Shown here one piece after another: positions 1 through 5,367 of a stretch of DNA of 5,367 nt. The position numbers and the translations under genes are program-made. The notes beneath the pieces were generated by a model. That model made no database searches. It was not told the origin of the DNA and worked only from the letters and a program-made list of their open reading frames with translations. Each line of letters opens with the position of its first letter. The stretch's first letter is position 1. Source of the DNA: an uncultured Spirochaetales bacterium (GTDB lineage Bacteria > Spirochaetota > Spirochaetia > Sphaerochaetales > Sphaerochaetaceae); NCBI GenBank assembly GCA_937902565.1, contig CALFMX010000042.1:1-5367 (forward strand). Reading direction: 5' to 3'.

Positions 1-389
1 GGCCAGGACTTGCCAGAATGATAAGAGGCCAGATACTTTCGTTAAGAGAACAGGAATTTGTTCAGGCTGCAAGAGCTTTGGGGATCAGGGACAGTAAAAT
101 CATATGGAGACATTTAATACCCAATACGGTTGGTTATATAATTGTCAGCGCCACAATGGGGATGGCGGCAGCAATAATGAGTGAGGCGGCTTTGTCCTTC
201 TTAGGACTTGGCGTAACTCCTCCCGTACCTACTTGGGGAAATCTTGTTCAAAATGCAAGGGATATATATGTATTGAAAAATCGTGTATGGTTGTGGTTAC
301 CGCCGGGAATTGCTATTTTTTTAGCGGTTATGGGAATCAATTTGTTTGGCGACGGATTAAGAGATGCCATTGATCCTAAGTCTAAATAA
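1..389 (+). CDS. oppC: Oligopeptide/dipeptide ABC transporter permease, OppC/DppC type (5' end missing)
   Basis: This is the C-terminal part of an inner-membrane permease subunit of a peptide importer. The open frame runs from the window edge: the codons before the first ATG (position 18) read PGLAR, which matches the family's conserved run into the EAA loop, so that ATG is internal. The coupling loop reads QAARALG, then IIWRHLIPN, which is the EAA motif that docks on the ATPases. A hydrophobic segment around YIIVSATMGMAAAIMSEAALSF follows, then the conserved GLGVTPPVPTWG periplasmic stretch and a last membrane segment (WLWLPPGIAIFLAVMGINLF). The tail GDGLRDAIDPKSK is typical of OppC/DppC/AppC proteins. 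The gene ends 13 bp before oppD. It is AT-rich, with AGA, ATA and TTA codons, unlike genes beyond ~1010. OppC, DppC and AppC cannot be told apart from this fragment. Confidence 0.93.
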   Translation, partial: PGLARMIRGQILSLREQEFVQAARALGIRDSKIIWRHLIPNTVGYIIVSATMGMAAAIMSEAALSFLGLGVTPPVPTWGNLVQNARDIYVLKNRVWLWLPPGIAIFLAVMGINLFGDGLRDAIDPKSK

Positions 390-395
390 GGGGGA
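389..395 (+). promoter_or_regulatory. Ribosome binding site fixing the oppD start
   Basis: AGGGGGA lies 7 nt before the ATG at 403. This supports 403 over the in-frame ATG at 364, which lies inside oppC, has no ribosome site and would add 13 residues that precede the usual ATPase N-terminus. Confidence 0.7.
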
Positions 396-402
396 TAGAG
401 GT

Positions 403-1398
403 ATGGATAAACTATTGAAAGTAAAAGATTTAAAGACTTATTTTTATACTGACGATGGAGTAGTGAAAGCCGTAGATGGTGTGGATTTTGATGTCGAATC
501 GGGGAAGACCATAGGAATAGTAGGAGAGTCAGGCTGTGGCAAAAGCATTACGGCTATGTCTATATTGCGTTTAATACCAAGTCCTCCAGGAAAAATTGTC
601 AATGGACGGATAACATTTAATGGGGAAGATCTTTTAGAAGTTTCCGAAAATAAAATCAGAGATATTCGCGGAAATGATATTTCAATGATATTTCAAGAGC
701 CTATGACGTCGCTGAATCCTGTATTTACCGTAGGATTTCAAATATCCGAAGTTCTGATGCTTCACCAGCATATGACTGAGGAAGAAGCCAGAAAAAGGAC
801 TATTGAGATGATAAAGGTTGTAGGGATTCCCAGAGCTGAAAAGATAGTTGATGAGTATCCCCATCAGCTTTCAGGAGGAATGAGGCAGAGAGTAATGATA
901 GCCATGGCTTTGGCTTGTCAGCCTAAGCTATTAATCGCAGATGAACCGACTACCGCATTGGATGTTACTATACAGGCCCAGATTCTCGAATTGATCGCCA
1001 AACTTTCAGTGAAGATGGGGACGGCGGTGATCCTCATCACCCACGACCTGGGCGTCGTGGCCGGGATGTGTGACCACGTCTGTGTCATGTATGCCGGCAA
1101 GATCGTGGAGCGGGCCGAGACCGGCAAGCTCTATGCCTACCCCGCCCACCCCTACACCGAGGGGCTCATCAAGAGCGTGCCCCGGATGGATACTACCAAG
1201 AAGGGCGAGCGCCTCTTCTCCATCGAGGGCCAGCCCCCCAACGTCATCGACCTGCCACCCTGCTGCCCCTTCCATCCCCGTTGCCACAAGGCGATGGAGG
1301 TCTGCCACCACGCCTACCCTCCACTCAGGGAGCTGGAGAAGGGCCACGAAGTGAGCTGTTGGCTCTACGTTGATGAGAAGGAGCGAGTGTATGAGTAA
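403..1398 (+). CDS. oppD: Peptide ABC transporter ATP-binding protein, OppD/DppD type (compositionally mosaic)
   Basis: One of the two ATPases that power peptide import, acting on the cytoplasmic face of the OppB/OppC channel. From the start at 403 it has 331 residues, the normal family length. Motifs in order: Walker A GESGCGKS (41-48), Q-loop Gln98 in IFQEP, signature LSGGMRQ (156-162), Walker B LLIADE ending at Asp180-Glu181, D-loop TALD, and H-loop His214 in ITHD. The C-terminal oligopeptide-transporter extension has cysteines at 288, 294, 301 and 319 (C-x5-C-x6-C-x17-C). The last 8 bp overlap oppF, so translation is probably coupled. The first ~190 codons are AT-rich, with about ten ATA isoleucines. 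From about codon 203 the gene is GC-rich and all six remaining isoleucines are ATC. The frame and catalytic motifs survive the switch, so the protein should be functional if the join is real. OppD versus DppD is not resolved. Confidence 0.95.
   Translation: MDKLLKVKDLKTYFYTDDGVVKAVDGVDFDVESGKTIGIVGESGCGKSITAMSILRLIPSPPGKIVNGRITFNGEDLLEVSENKIRDIRGNDISMIFQEPMTSLNPVFTVGFQISEVLMLHQHMTEEEARKRTIEMIKVVGIPRAEKIVDEYPHQLSGGMRQRVMIAMALACQPKLLIADEPTTALDVTIQAQILELIAKLSVKMGTAVILITHDLGVVAGMCDHVCVMYAGKIVERAETGKLYAYPAHPYTEGLIKSVPRMDTTKKGERLFSIEGQPPNVIDLPPCCPFHPRCHKAMEVCHHAYPPLRELEKGHEVSCWLYVDEKERVYE
976..1011. other. Composition breakpoint inside oppD (recombination or assembly junction)
   Basis: Upstream codons mix A/T-ending forms (ACT ATA, ATT, GAA, AAA CTT TCA). 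From position 1009 twenty codons in a row end in G or C (GTG AAG ATG GGG and onward through 1068). Sampled GC content goes from about 32-50% per 60 bases to about 65%. The junction falls in the highly conserved stretch just after the Walker B/D-loop (around VTIQAQILELIAKL). Homologous genes from different species are most alike there, which would favour either recombination or misassembly. Confidence 0.7.
1378..1383 (+). promoter_or_regulatory. Ribosome binding site fixing the oppF start
   Basis: AAGGAG sits 7 nt before the ATG at 1391, inside the end of oppD. It favours 1391 over the in-frame ATG at 1370, and it makes the predicted N-terminus (MSKQEPLLEVRDLK) match the usual start of OppF proteins. 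Confidence 0.75.
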
Positions 1399-2464
1399 GC
1401 AAGAACCTCTCTTGGAGGTCAGGGACCTGAAGCAGCACTTCCCTATCTCCAGCGGGTCCATCCTGCAGAAGCAGGTCGGGTTCATCCGTGCCGTCGATGG
1501 CATCAGCTTCGATGTCTACCCGGGCGAGACACTGGGCATTGTCGGCGAGAGCGGCTGCGGCAAGTCAACGACCGTGCGCTCGATCAGCCAACTGCACAAG
1601 CCGACCAGCGGGTCGGTGTTCTTCGGGGGCATCGACCTCGTCACCGCCGACAAGCACCAGATGCTCAAGGCACGGCGTGAGATGCAGATGATTTTCCAGG
1701 ACCCCTACGCATCGCTGGATCCACGGATGACGGTCCGCTCGATCATTGCGGAGCCACTGGTGATCTACAATCGCCGCGGGCTCCTGGAGAAGCCGCTGAC
1801 CAACATCGAGATCGAGCATCGCGTCGAGGATCTCATGGAGCGGGTGGGCCTGAACAAGCTCTTCAAGAACCGCTATCCCCATGAGTTCAGCGGCGGTCAG
1901 CGCCAGCGCATCGGCATCGCCCGCGCCCTGGCCCTCAATCCGAAGATCATCCTTGCCGATGAGCCGGTCAGTGCCCTGGACGTCTCGATCCAGAGCCAGA
2001 TCCTCAACCTGCTCAGCGACCTGCAGAAGGAGTTCGGCCTCACCTACATCTTCATCGCCCATGACCTGGCCGTCATCCAGCACATCTCGACCCGGGTTGC
2101 CGTCATGTACCTTGGCAAGTTCGTCGAGGTCAGCGATGCGGTGCGCCTCTATGACAATCCGCTCCACCCCTACACCACGGCGTTGCTCAGTGCAGCGCCG
2201 ATTCCCGACCCGACGGTCGAGAAGGGAAGACAGCGCATCATCCTCAGCGGTGATGTGCCATCCCCGGACCAGGAGCGCTTTGGCTGTTACTTCTATGAGC
2301 GCTGTCCTAAACGGATGCCCTGGTGTTCCTGCCACATCCCCCCGATGTTCGATTATGAGAGGGACCACCAGGTCGCCTGCTGGCTCTATGACACCACACG
2401 GGACTACCAAAACGTCTCGATGGAAGAGGCACAGAAGGCAGCCGCCTCATCACAGGTCGTGTAG
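1391..2464 (+). CDS. oppF: Peptide ABC transporter ATP-binding protein, OppF/DppF type
   Basis: The second ATPase of the importer, which pairs with OppD as a heterodimer under the membrane channel. It has 357 residues. Visible motifs: Walker A GESGCGKS (52-59), Q-loop Gln103 in MIFQDPYASLDPRM, signature SGGQRQR (from 167), Walker B IILADE ending at Asp190-Glu191, D-loop SALD, and H-loop His224 in IAHD. FQDPYASLDPRM and the DEPVSALDVSIQ stretch are typical of the F subunit rather than the D subunit. The C-terminal extension carries cysteines at 299, 305, 312 and 330, with exactly the spacing seen in the neighbouring D subunit, plus an extra Cys314. The gene overlaps oppD by 8 bp at its start and, tail-to-tail, a minus-strand gene by 15 bp at its end. 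It is uniformly GC-rich, like the rest of the right-hand part of the window. The final ~20 residues (NVSMEEAQKAAASSQVV) form a hydrophilic tail with no recognised role. Confidence 0.95.
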   Translation: MSKQEPLLEVRDLKQHFPISSGSILQKQVGFIRAVDGISFDVYPGETLGIVGESGCGKSTTVRSISQLHKPTSGSVFFGGIDLVTADKHQMLKARREMQMIFQDPYASLDPRMTVRSIIAEPLVIYNRRGLLEKPLTNIEIEHRVEDLMERVGLNKLFKNRYPHEFSGGQRQRIGIARALALNPKIILADEPVSALDVSIQSQILNLLSDLQKEFGLTYIFIAHDLAVIQHISTRVAVMYLGKFVEVSDAVRLYDNPLHPYTTALLSAAPIPDPTVEKGRQRIILSGDVPSPDQERFGCYFYERCPKRMPWCSCHIPPMFDYERDHQVACWLYDTTRDYQNVSMEEAQKAAASSQVV

Positions 2465-3004
2465 CGTGAGGTTGGTCTCCATGTCCCGAGGCCGATCGAT
2501 ATAGAGAGACAAGCCGGTAGCCGCCCCAATCCTGCGGGCGGCTTCCTCTACCCTGCCCGCCGACCGTCGCTCCCCCATGATCTGGATGGAGCGCTCCCCT
2601 CCTTCGGCAAGGCGGATGGAAAAGACCACCATGGCCCCTCCCCGCCTCCGCCTGACGAGGCGCGTGCCGCCTGCGCTCCCCCCTTTGACGAAGTGGGACA
2701 ACTCCAGCCGATCGACCTCATCAAAGGAGTATGAGGTACGCTTGACGAACGGGCCGAACCCCCACAACGAGGTGATGGTCCCCCCACTCGTGTCAAAGAC
2801 CCAGCTGTCGCGATAGAGTGCCCCGGCGATTGAGATGAGCAGGAGAAACACGATGTGGATCATGGAGCTGAAACGCACGCCGTCAGTGAGACTGGACGCC
2901 AATCCCCAGAGCAAAAAGAGGGAAAAAGAGAGGCAGAGAAGCGAGAAGAATCGGGAGATACGGTAGATGGGGCCGGCTTGCTTCATCACCAACGTGTACT
3001 GCAT
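2450..3004 (-). CDS. Hypothetical membrane protein with two N-terminal helices and a soluble C-terminal domain
   Basis: I do not recognise a named family. The start is the ATG whose first base is at 3004, preceded at 6 nt by GGAGGGG on the minus strand. An in-frame TTG at 3019 overlaps that ribosome site and is unlikely. The protein has 184 residues. Two hydrophobic segments are visible at about 19-39 (FFSLLCLSFSLFLLWGLASSL) and 48-64 (MIHIVFLLLISIAGALY). A soluble region follows, with alternating hydrophobic residues suggesting beta strands (DSWVFDTSGGTITSLWGFG, then YSFDEVDRLEL), a basic run RRRR (118-121) and a helix-like end around 148-164. A membrane hairpin followed by a short beta-rich domain resembles bacterial PH-like (bPH) proteins, but that is only an analogy. 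It is probably a real gene: strong ribosome site, plausible membrane topology, sensible coding in this frame, and it fills a gap that the flanking genes leave free. It separates oppF from oppA and faces both transcription units. Confidence 0.75.
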   Translation of the reverse strand: MQYTLVMKQAGPIYRISRFFSLLCLSFSLFLLWGLASSLTDGVRFSSMIHIVFLLLISIAGALYRDSWVFDTSGGTITSLWGFGPFVKRTSYSFDEVDRLELSHFVKGGSAGGTRLVRRRRGGAMVVFSIRLAEGGERSIQIMGERRSAGRVEEAARRIGAATGLSLYIDRPRDMETNLTLHDL

Positions 3005-3010
3005 CCCAAT

Positions 3011-3017
3011 CCCCTCC
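3011..3017 (-). promoter_or_regulatory. Ribosome binding site of the minus-strand membrane protein
   Basis: On the minus strand this reads GGAGGGG, 6 nt before the ATG at 3004. It decides that start over the TTG five codons upstream. Confidence 0.7.
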
Positions 3018-3026
3018 AATATCCTC

Positions 3027-3043
3027 TATGCAAAAGGTGCATA
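3027..3043. repeat. Short inverted repeat TATGCA-N5-TGCATA in the divergent intergenic region
   Basis: Perfect 6-bp arms at 3027-3032 and 3038-3043 flank a 5-bp spacer, just upstream of the minus-strand gene's ribosome site. A further TATGCA occurs at 3057-3062, and TACGCA occurs twice (3066-3071 and 3074-3079). These could be operator half-sites for a regulator of one or both divergent genes, or simply short chance repeats in AT-rich DNA. Function is not shown. Confidence 0.3.
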
Positions 3044-3102
3044 AACCAGCTTTACATATGCAAATTACGCACATACGCATGATAAGCTATTTGCGTTTTC
3101 AC

Positions 3103-3131
3103 TTGATTCATGGTTTAATGTATCCTATGCT
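3103..3131 (+). promoter_or_regulatory. Candidate sigma70-type promoter for oppA
   Basis: A -35-like TTGATT (3103-3108) and a -10-like TATGCT (3126-3131) are separated by 17 bp, matching 8 of 12 consensus bases. An alternative pair, TTGCGT (3091-3096) and TTTAAT (3114-3119), is also spaced by 17 bp and scores the same. Either lies in the AT-rich region immediately upstream of oppA and would give a short 5' leader. Which one is used cannot be decided by eye. Confidence 0.4.
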
Positions 3132-3158
3132 AAGTTGAACGTCTACACTTAGAACTAC

Positions 3159-3164
3159 AAGGAG
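3159..3164 (+). promoter_or_regulatory. Ribosome binding site fixing the oppA start
   Basis: AAGGAG lies 8 nt before the ATG at 3173 but only 2 nt before the in-frame ATG at 3167. Spacing therefore favours 3173, which also gives a standard MKKFLAILL signal peptide start. Confidence 0.75.
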
Positions 3165-3172
3165 ATATGTCT

Positions 3173-4879
3173 ATGAAGAAGTTTCTAGCTATCCTGCTGA
3201 GCGTGCTTCTTGTCAGTGCACTCTTTATTTCCTGCGGGAAGAAAGAAGCACCGGCAGCACCTGCTCCTGCAGCCCCGACTCCCACAGCTGTTGCAGCCCC
3301 TGCAGCCCCTGTTGCTCCCGCTGCCCCTGCAGCCCCTGTTGCTCCCGCAGCTCCAGCTGCCCCGGCCGTCAAAGAGGTGGTATTCCGCATCTCGAACGGT
3401 GCTGAGCCCGAGTCATTGGACCCTGCCCTGATCCAGGGTGTTCCCGAACATCGGATTTACCAGGCAATCTTCGAAGGCCTCGTCGCCTACGACCCTGAGA
3501 CCTCCTTTGCAGTTCCCGGAGTTGCAGAGAGCTGGACCAGCAATGATGATGGGACCCAATACACCTTCAAGCTGCGCAAGAACGCCGTCTGGAGTGACGG
3601 AACCCCCATTACAGCCGATGACGTCGTCTACAGCTGGCTGAGGATCCTCGCCCCCGAGACTGGTGGACCCTACGCTTGGTTCCCCGCCATGTTCCTCGTC
3701 GGAGCCGAAGAGTACAACAGTGGAGCAGCTGGTCCTGAGGCAGTCGGCATCCGCGCCCTCGATGACCACACCTTCCAGATGGACCTCATCGGGCCGCTTC
3801 CGTACGCCGTCGACGCCCTTGCCCACTACAGTTTCGCCATCGTGCCCAAGCACACCATCGAGAAGTATGGCTCCGCTTGGACCGACCCGGCCAACTTCGT
3901 CGGCAACGGCCCCTTCGTGCTGACCGACCGTGTTGCACAGACCTCGATCACCGTCTCCAAGAGCCCGACCTACTGGGATCGCGACAAGGTGAGCCTGGAC
4001 AAGGTGGTCTTCTACAGCTCCGACAGCTCGACGACCAACTTCAACATGTACCTCAACGGCGAGCTTGACTGGGCAACCACCGTACCGCCGGATCAGATCA
4101 ATGCCGCCCAGATGCGTGATGACTTCCAGGCATCCCCGCAGCTGGCCACCTACTACTACGTCTTCCAGACGGAGAAGGCCCCGATCAACAACCCGCTCGT
4201 ACGCCAGGCCCTTTCGCTGGCCATCGACCGCGAGGCACTGGTCGAAGGCATCCTGAAGGCTGGACAGATCCCCGCATGGGGCATTGTCAGCCCGATGGCC
4301 GGTTACGATGGACTTGAGTTCCCCTTCAGTGACATGGATGAGGCGATCGAGAAGGCACAGAGCCTGCTTGCCAAGGCTGGCTACCCCAACGGTGCCGGTT
4401 TCCCGACCATACCGATCCTCTACAACACCGACGAGGGACACAAGCAGATCGCCGAGTTCATCCAGCAGGAGTGGAAGAACAACCTGGGTATCAACGTCGT
4501 ACTTGAGAACCAGGAGTGGGGCACCTACCTCTCCAACCGCAACACCGGAAACTTCGTGGTCTCACGTGCCGGTTGGGTTGGTGACTACCAGGACCCCAAT
4601 ACCTTCCTTGACATGTTCATCACCGGAGCCGGTATGAACGGTGGCCAGTACTCCAACGAGCTCTATGACCTCTTCATCAACGAAGCAGCCCGCATGCCGG
4701 CAGGCGCAGACCGCTTCGGAGTCCTGATGACCGCTGAGGACATCATGATCAACCAGGACCAGGCTGTCATGCCGTTGTACTACTACGTCAACCTTGGCAT
4801 GGTCGACCTGGACAAGTGGGGCGGCTGGCATCCCAACACCATGGATATCCACCCGCTGAAGGACGTCTACCTCAAGTAG
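3173..4879 (+). CDS. oppA: Peptide-binding lipoprotein of an ABC transporter, OppA type (SBP family 5)
   Basis: The extracytoplasmic receptor that binds peptides and hands them to the OppBCDF importer. It has 568 residues from the ATG at 3173. Residues 1-20 form a lipoprotein signal peptide (KK, then a hydrophobic core) ending in LFIS before the lipidated Cys21. The Phe-Ile-Ser before Cys is a relaxed lipobox of the kind known in spirochaetes. Residues 26-66 are an Ala/Pro-rich tether. The family 5 binding domain follows: EPESLDP (78-84), [42 protein letters not shown] (from 339) and [17 protein letters not shown] (464-480). In this last motif Asp471 lines up with Asp419 of enteric OppA, which pairs with the peptide's free amino group. 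That suggests true oligopeptide binding rather than nickel or haem binding. The gene has its own promoter candidate and terminator, and is separated from oppCDF by an opposing gene. The exact ligand is unknown. Confidence 0.95.
   Translation: MKKFLAILLSVLLVSALFISCGKKEAPAAPAPAAPTPTAVAAPAAPVAPAAPAAPVAPAAPAAPAVKEVVFRISNGAEPESLDPALIQGVPEHRIYQAIFEGLVAYDPETSFAVPGVAESWTSNDDGTQYTFKLRKNAVWSDGTPITADDVVYSWLRILAPETGGPYAWFPAMFLVGAEEYNSGAAGPEAVGIRALDDHTFQMDLIGPLPYAVDALAHYSFAIVPKHTIEKYGSAWTDPANFVGNGPFVLTDRVAQTSITVSKSPTYWDRDKVSLDKVVFYSSDSSTTNFNMYLNGELDWATTVPPDQINAAQMRDDFQASPQLATYYYVFQTEKAPINNPLVRQALSLAIDREALVEGILKAGQIPAWGIVSPMAGYDGLEFPFSDMDEAIEKAQSLLAKAGYPNGAGFPTIPILYNTDEGHKQIAEFIQQEWKNNLGINVVLENQEWGTYLSNRNTGNFVVSRAGWVGDYQDPNTFLDMFITGAGMNGGQYSNELYDLFINEAARMPAGADRFGVLMTAEDIMINQDQAVMPLYYYVNLGMVDLDKWGGWHPNTMDIHPLKDVYLK
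3296..3348 (+). repeat. Tandem repeat, 27-bp period, encoding the Ala/Pro tether
   Basis: Two identical 26-base copies (3296-3321 and 3323-3348) are offset by 27 bp, so each unit adds nine residues of the APAAPVAPA kind without shifting the frame. The repeat lies within the low-complexity linker between the lipid anchor and the binding domain of the OppA-type protein. Copy number could vary by slippage or recombination. Confidence 0.8.
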
Positions 4880-4898
4880 ATCCAAAACCTTGCCTACT

Positions 4899-4928
4899 AC
4901 GGCCCCCGAGCAATCGGGGGTCGTTTTC
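4899..4928 (+). terminator. Intrinsic terminator of oppA
   Basis: An 11-bp stem (left arm 4899-4909, right arm 4914-4924, with one G-T wobble) is capped by a GCAA loop of the stable GNRA type. The core is CCCCCGA paired with TCGGGGG. The stem ends in a T run (TTTT at 4924-4927, then C). It begins 20 nt after the oppA stop codon and should separate oppA from the following aldolase gene. Confidence 0.88.
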
Positions 4929-4939
4929 TATGGGGAGAG

Positions 4940-4968
4940 TGGACGTACCGGCCACTTCGGGCTATAGT
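4940..4968 (+). promoter_or_regulatory. Candidate sigma70-type promoter for the threonine aldolase gene
   Basis: A -35-like TGGACG (4940-4945) and a -10-like TATAGT (4963-4968) lie 17 bp apart, matching 9 of 12 consensus bases. They sit just after the terminator and 24 bp before the start codon, so the leader would be short. The position fits a gene that is transcribed separately from oppA. Confidence 0.45.
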
Positions 4969-4992
4969 TTTCAGGAATCGGGAGGAGATGCA

Positions 4993-5367
4993 ATGAAACG
5001 CTTTGACCTGCGCAGTGATACGGTTACCAAGCCCACCAAGGGGATGAGAGAGGCGATGGCACGCGCCGAGGTCGGTGATGATGTCTACCGTGAAGACCCC
5101 ACCATGACAGCACTTGAAGAGCGTGCAGCCGCCCTCACCGGCAAGGAGGCCGCCCTCTTCGTCCCCTCAGGCTGCATGGGAAACCTCATCCCCCTCTACA
5201 TCCAAGCGGGGCGGGGCAAAGAGGTCCTCACTGCCTCAAGCAGCCACATCATCGGCCATGAGATCGGCTCGCTTGCCGCCATTGCGGGCACCCTGCCCAT
5301 CACCATAGACGCACCTCGGGGCATCCTCAGCGCCTCTGACCTGGAGGGGCGGGGGAAGGCCGGCTCC
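4993..5367 (+). CDS. ltaE: Low-specificity L-threonine aldolase (3' end missing)
   Basis: A PLP-dependent enzyme of the aspartate aminotransferase fold that splits threonine (and allo-threonine) into glycine and acetaldehyde in the cytoplasm. The first 125 residues are present, against about 340 for the family. They contain the diagnostic [11 protein letters not shown] (5-15), [11 protein letters not shown] (27-37), the [16 protein letters not shown] stretch (50-65) and His85 in SSHI, which lines up with the histidine that stacks on the PLP ring in the E. coli enzyme (His83). The PLP-binding lysine lies beyond the window. The start ATG is preceded by GGGAGGAG with 5 nt spacing. Codon use is GC-rich like oppF and oppA. 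An L-allo-threonine or phenylserine aldolase specificity cannot be excluded from the N-terminal part. Confidence 0.93.
   Translation, partial: MKRFDLRSDTVTKPTKGMREAMARAEVGDDVYREDPTMTALEERAAALTGKEAALFVPSGCMGNLIPLYIQAGRGKEVLTASSSHIIGHEIGSLAAIAGTLPITIDAPRGILSASDLEGRGKAGS

Noticed and set aside
364..402. Earlier ATG for oppD overlapping oppC
   Set aside because: There is no ribosome site before 364. The added residues are out-of-frame oppC sequence, and the ATG at 403 has a well-spaced AGGGGGA.
1565..2410. Long open frame on the minus strand opposite oppF
   Set aside because: It is an antisense shadow of the ATPase gene, whose frame carries every ABC motif. The antisense product shows no recognisable domain.
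2519..2543. 8-bp stem (core GCCGCCC paired with GGGCGGC) 55 bp after the oppF stop, as a terminator
   Set aside because: It is not followed by a T run on either strand and it lies inside the coding sequence of the minus-strand gene. It may slow polymerase, but it does not qualify as an intrinsic terminator.
3005..3172. Riboswitch or small RNA in the divergent intergenic region
   Set aside because: It is only 168 bp and AT-rich. No conserved riboswitch core and no stem followed by a T run was seen. The short repeats look more like protein binding sites.
3296..3348. Possible CRISPR-like repeat pair
   Set aside because: There are only two copies with no spacer of useful length. They lie in frame inside the oppA linker and are fully explained as codon repeats.
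3130..3390. Minus-strand frame rich in Gly/Ala repeats
   Set aside because: It is the complement of the Ala/Pro tether codons in oppA. The repetitiveness comes from that linker.
3413..4441. Long open frame on the minus strand opposite oppA
   Set aside because: It is the antisense shadow of a strongly conserved binding-protein gene in GC-rich DNA, where stop codons are rare. It has no ribosome site or recognisable domain.

Overview
The window reads as part of a bacterial genome from a spirochaete-like organism, with Sphaerochaeta or a relative as my best guess. The guess rests on three things: a lipoprotein signal with a relaxed lipobox (LFISC) followed by a long Ala/Pro tether, strong AGGAG ribosome sites, and the overall look of the proteins. 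It is an inference from pattern recognition, not a database result. Most of the window (about 1010 to the end) is GC-rich, roughly 60% or more by hand-counted samples, with codons ending mostly in G or C. The first ~1000 bases are clearly different, roughly 40-45% GC with many ATA, AGA and TTA codons, and look Clostridia-like.

Layout. Bases 1-389 hold the 3' end of an oligopeptide/dipeptide ABC permease gene (oppC type). It is followed on the same strand by two ATPase genes, oppD type (403-1398) and oppF type (1391-2464), the last two overlapping by 8 bp. A small two-helix membrane protein of unknown function lies on the minus strand (2450-3004), tail-to-tail with oppF and overlapping it by 15 bp. 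A 168-bp AT-rich divergent intergenic region follows. It carries a candidate promoter and several TATGCA/TACGCA-type short repeats. Next comes the peptide-binding lipoprotein gene (oppA type, 3173-4879), closed by a strong intrinsic terminator (4899-4928). A separate candidate promoter then leads into the 5' part of an L-threonine aldolase gene (4993 to the window end).

How the genes work together. The OppA-type lipoprotein would capture peptides outside the inner membrane, the OppC-type protein forms half of the channel (its OppB partner would lie upstream, outside the window), and the OppD/OppF pair hydrolyses ATP to drive import. The binding protein is a separate transcription unit, cut off from the permease operon by the oppositely oriented membrane-protein gene. 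Threonine aldolase would convert threonine to glycine and acetaldehyde, a plausible but unproven link to peptide use.

The most notable feature is a sharp switch in base composition and codon use inside oppD at about 976-1011, between the Walker B/D-loop and the H-loop. The reading frame and all motifs stay intact. It is either a genuine recombinant (mosaic) ABC ATPase gene formed by transfer, or a chimeric assembly joined at a conserved site. I see no CRISPR array, transposase, tRNA or rRNA, and nothing that amounts to an undescribed multi-gene system.
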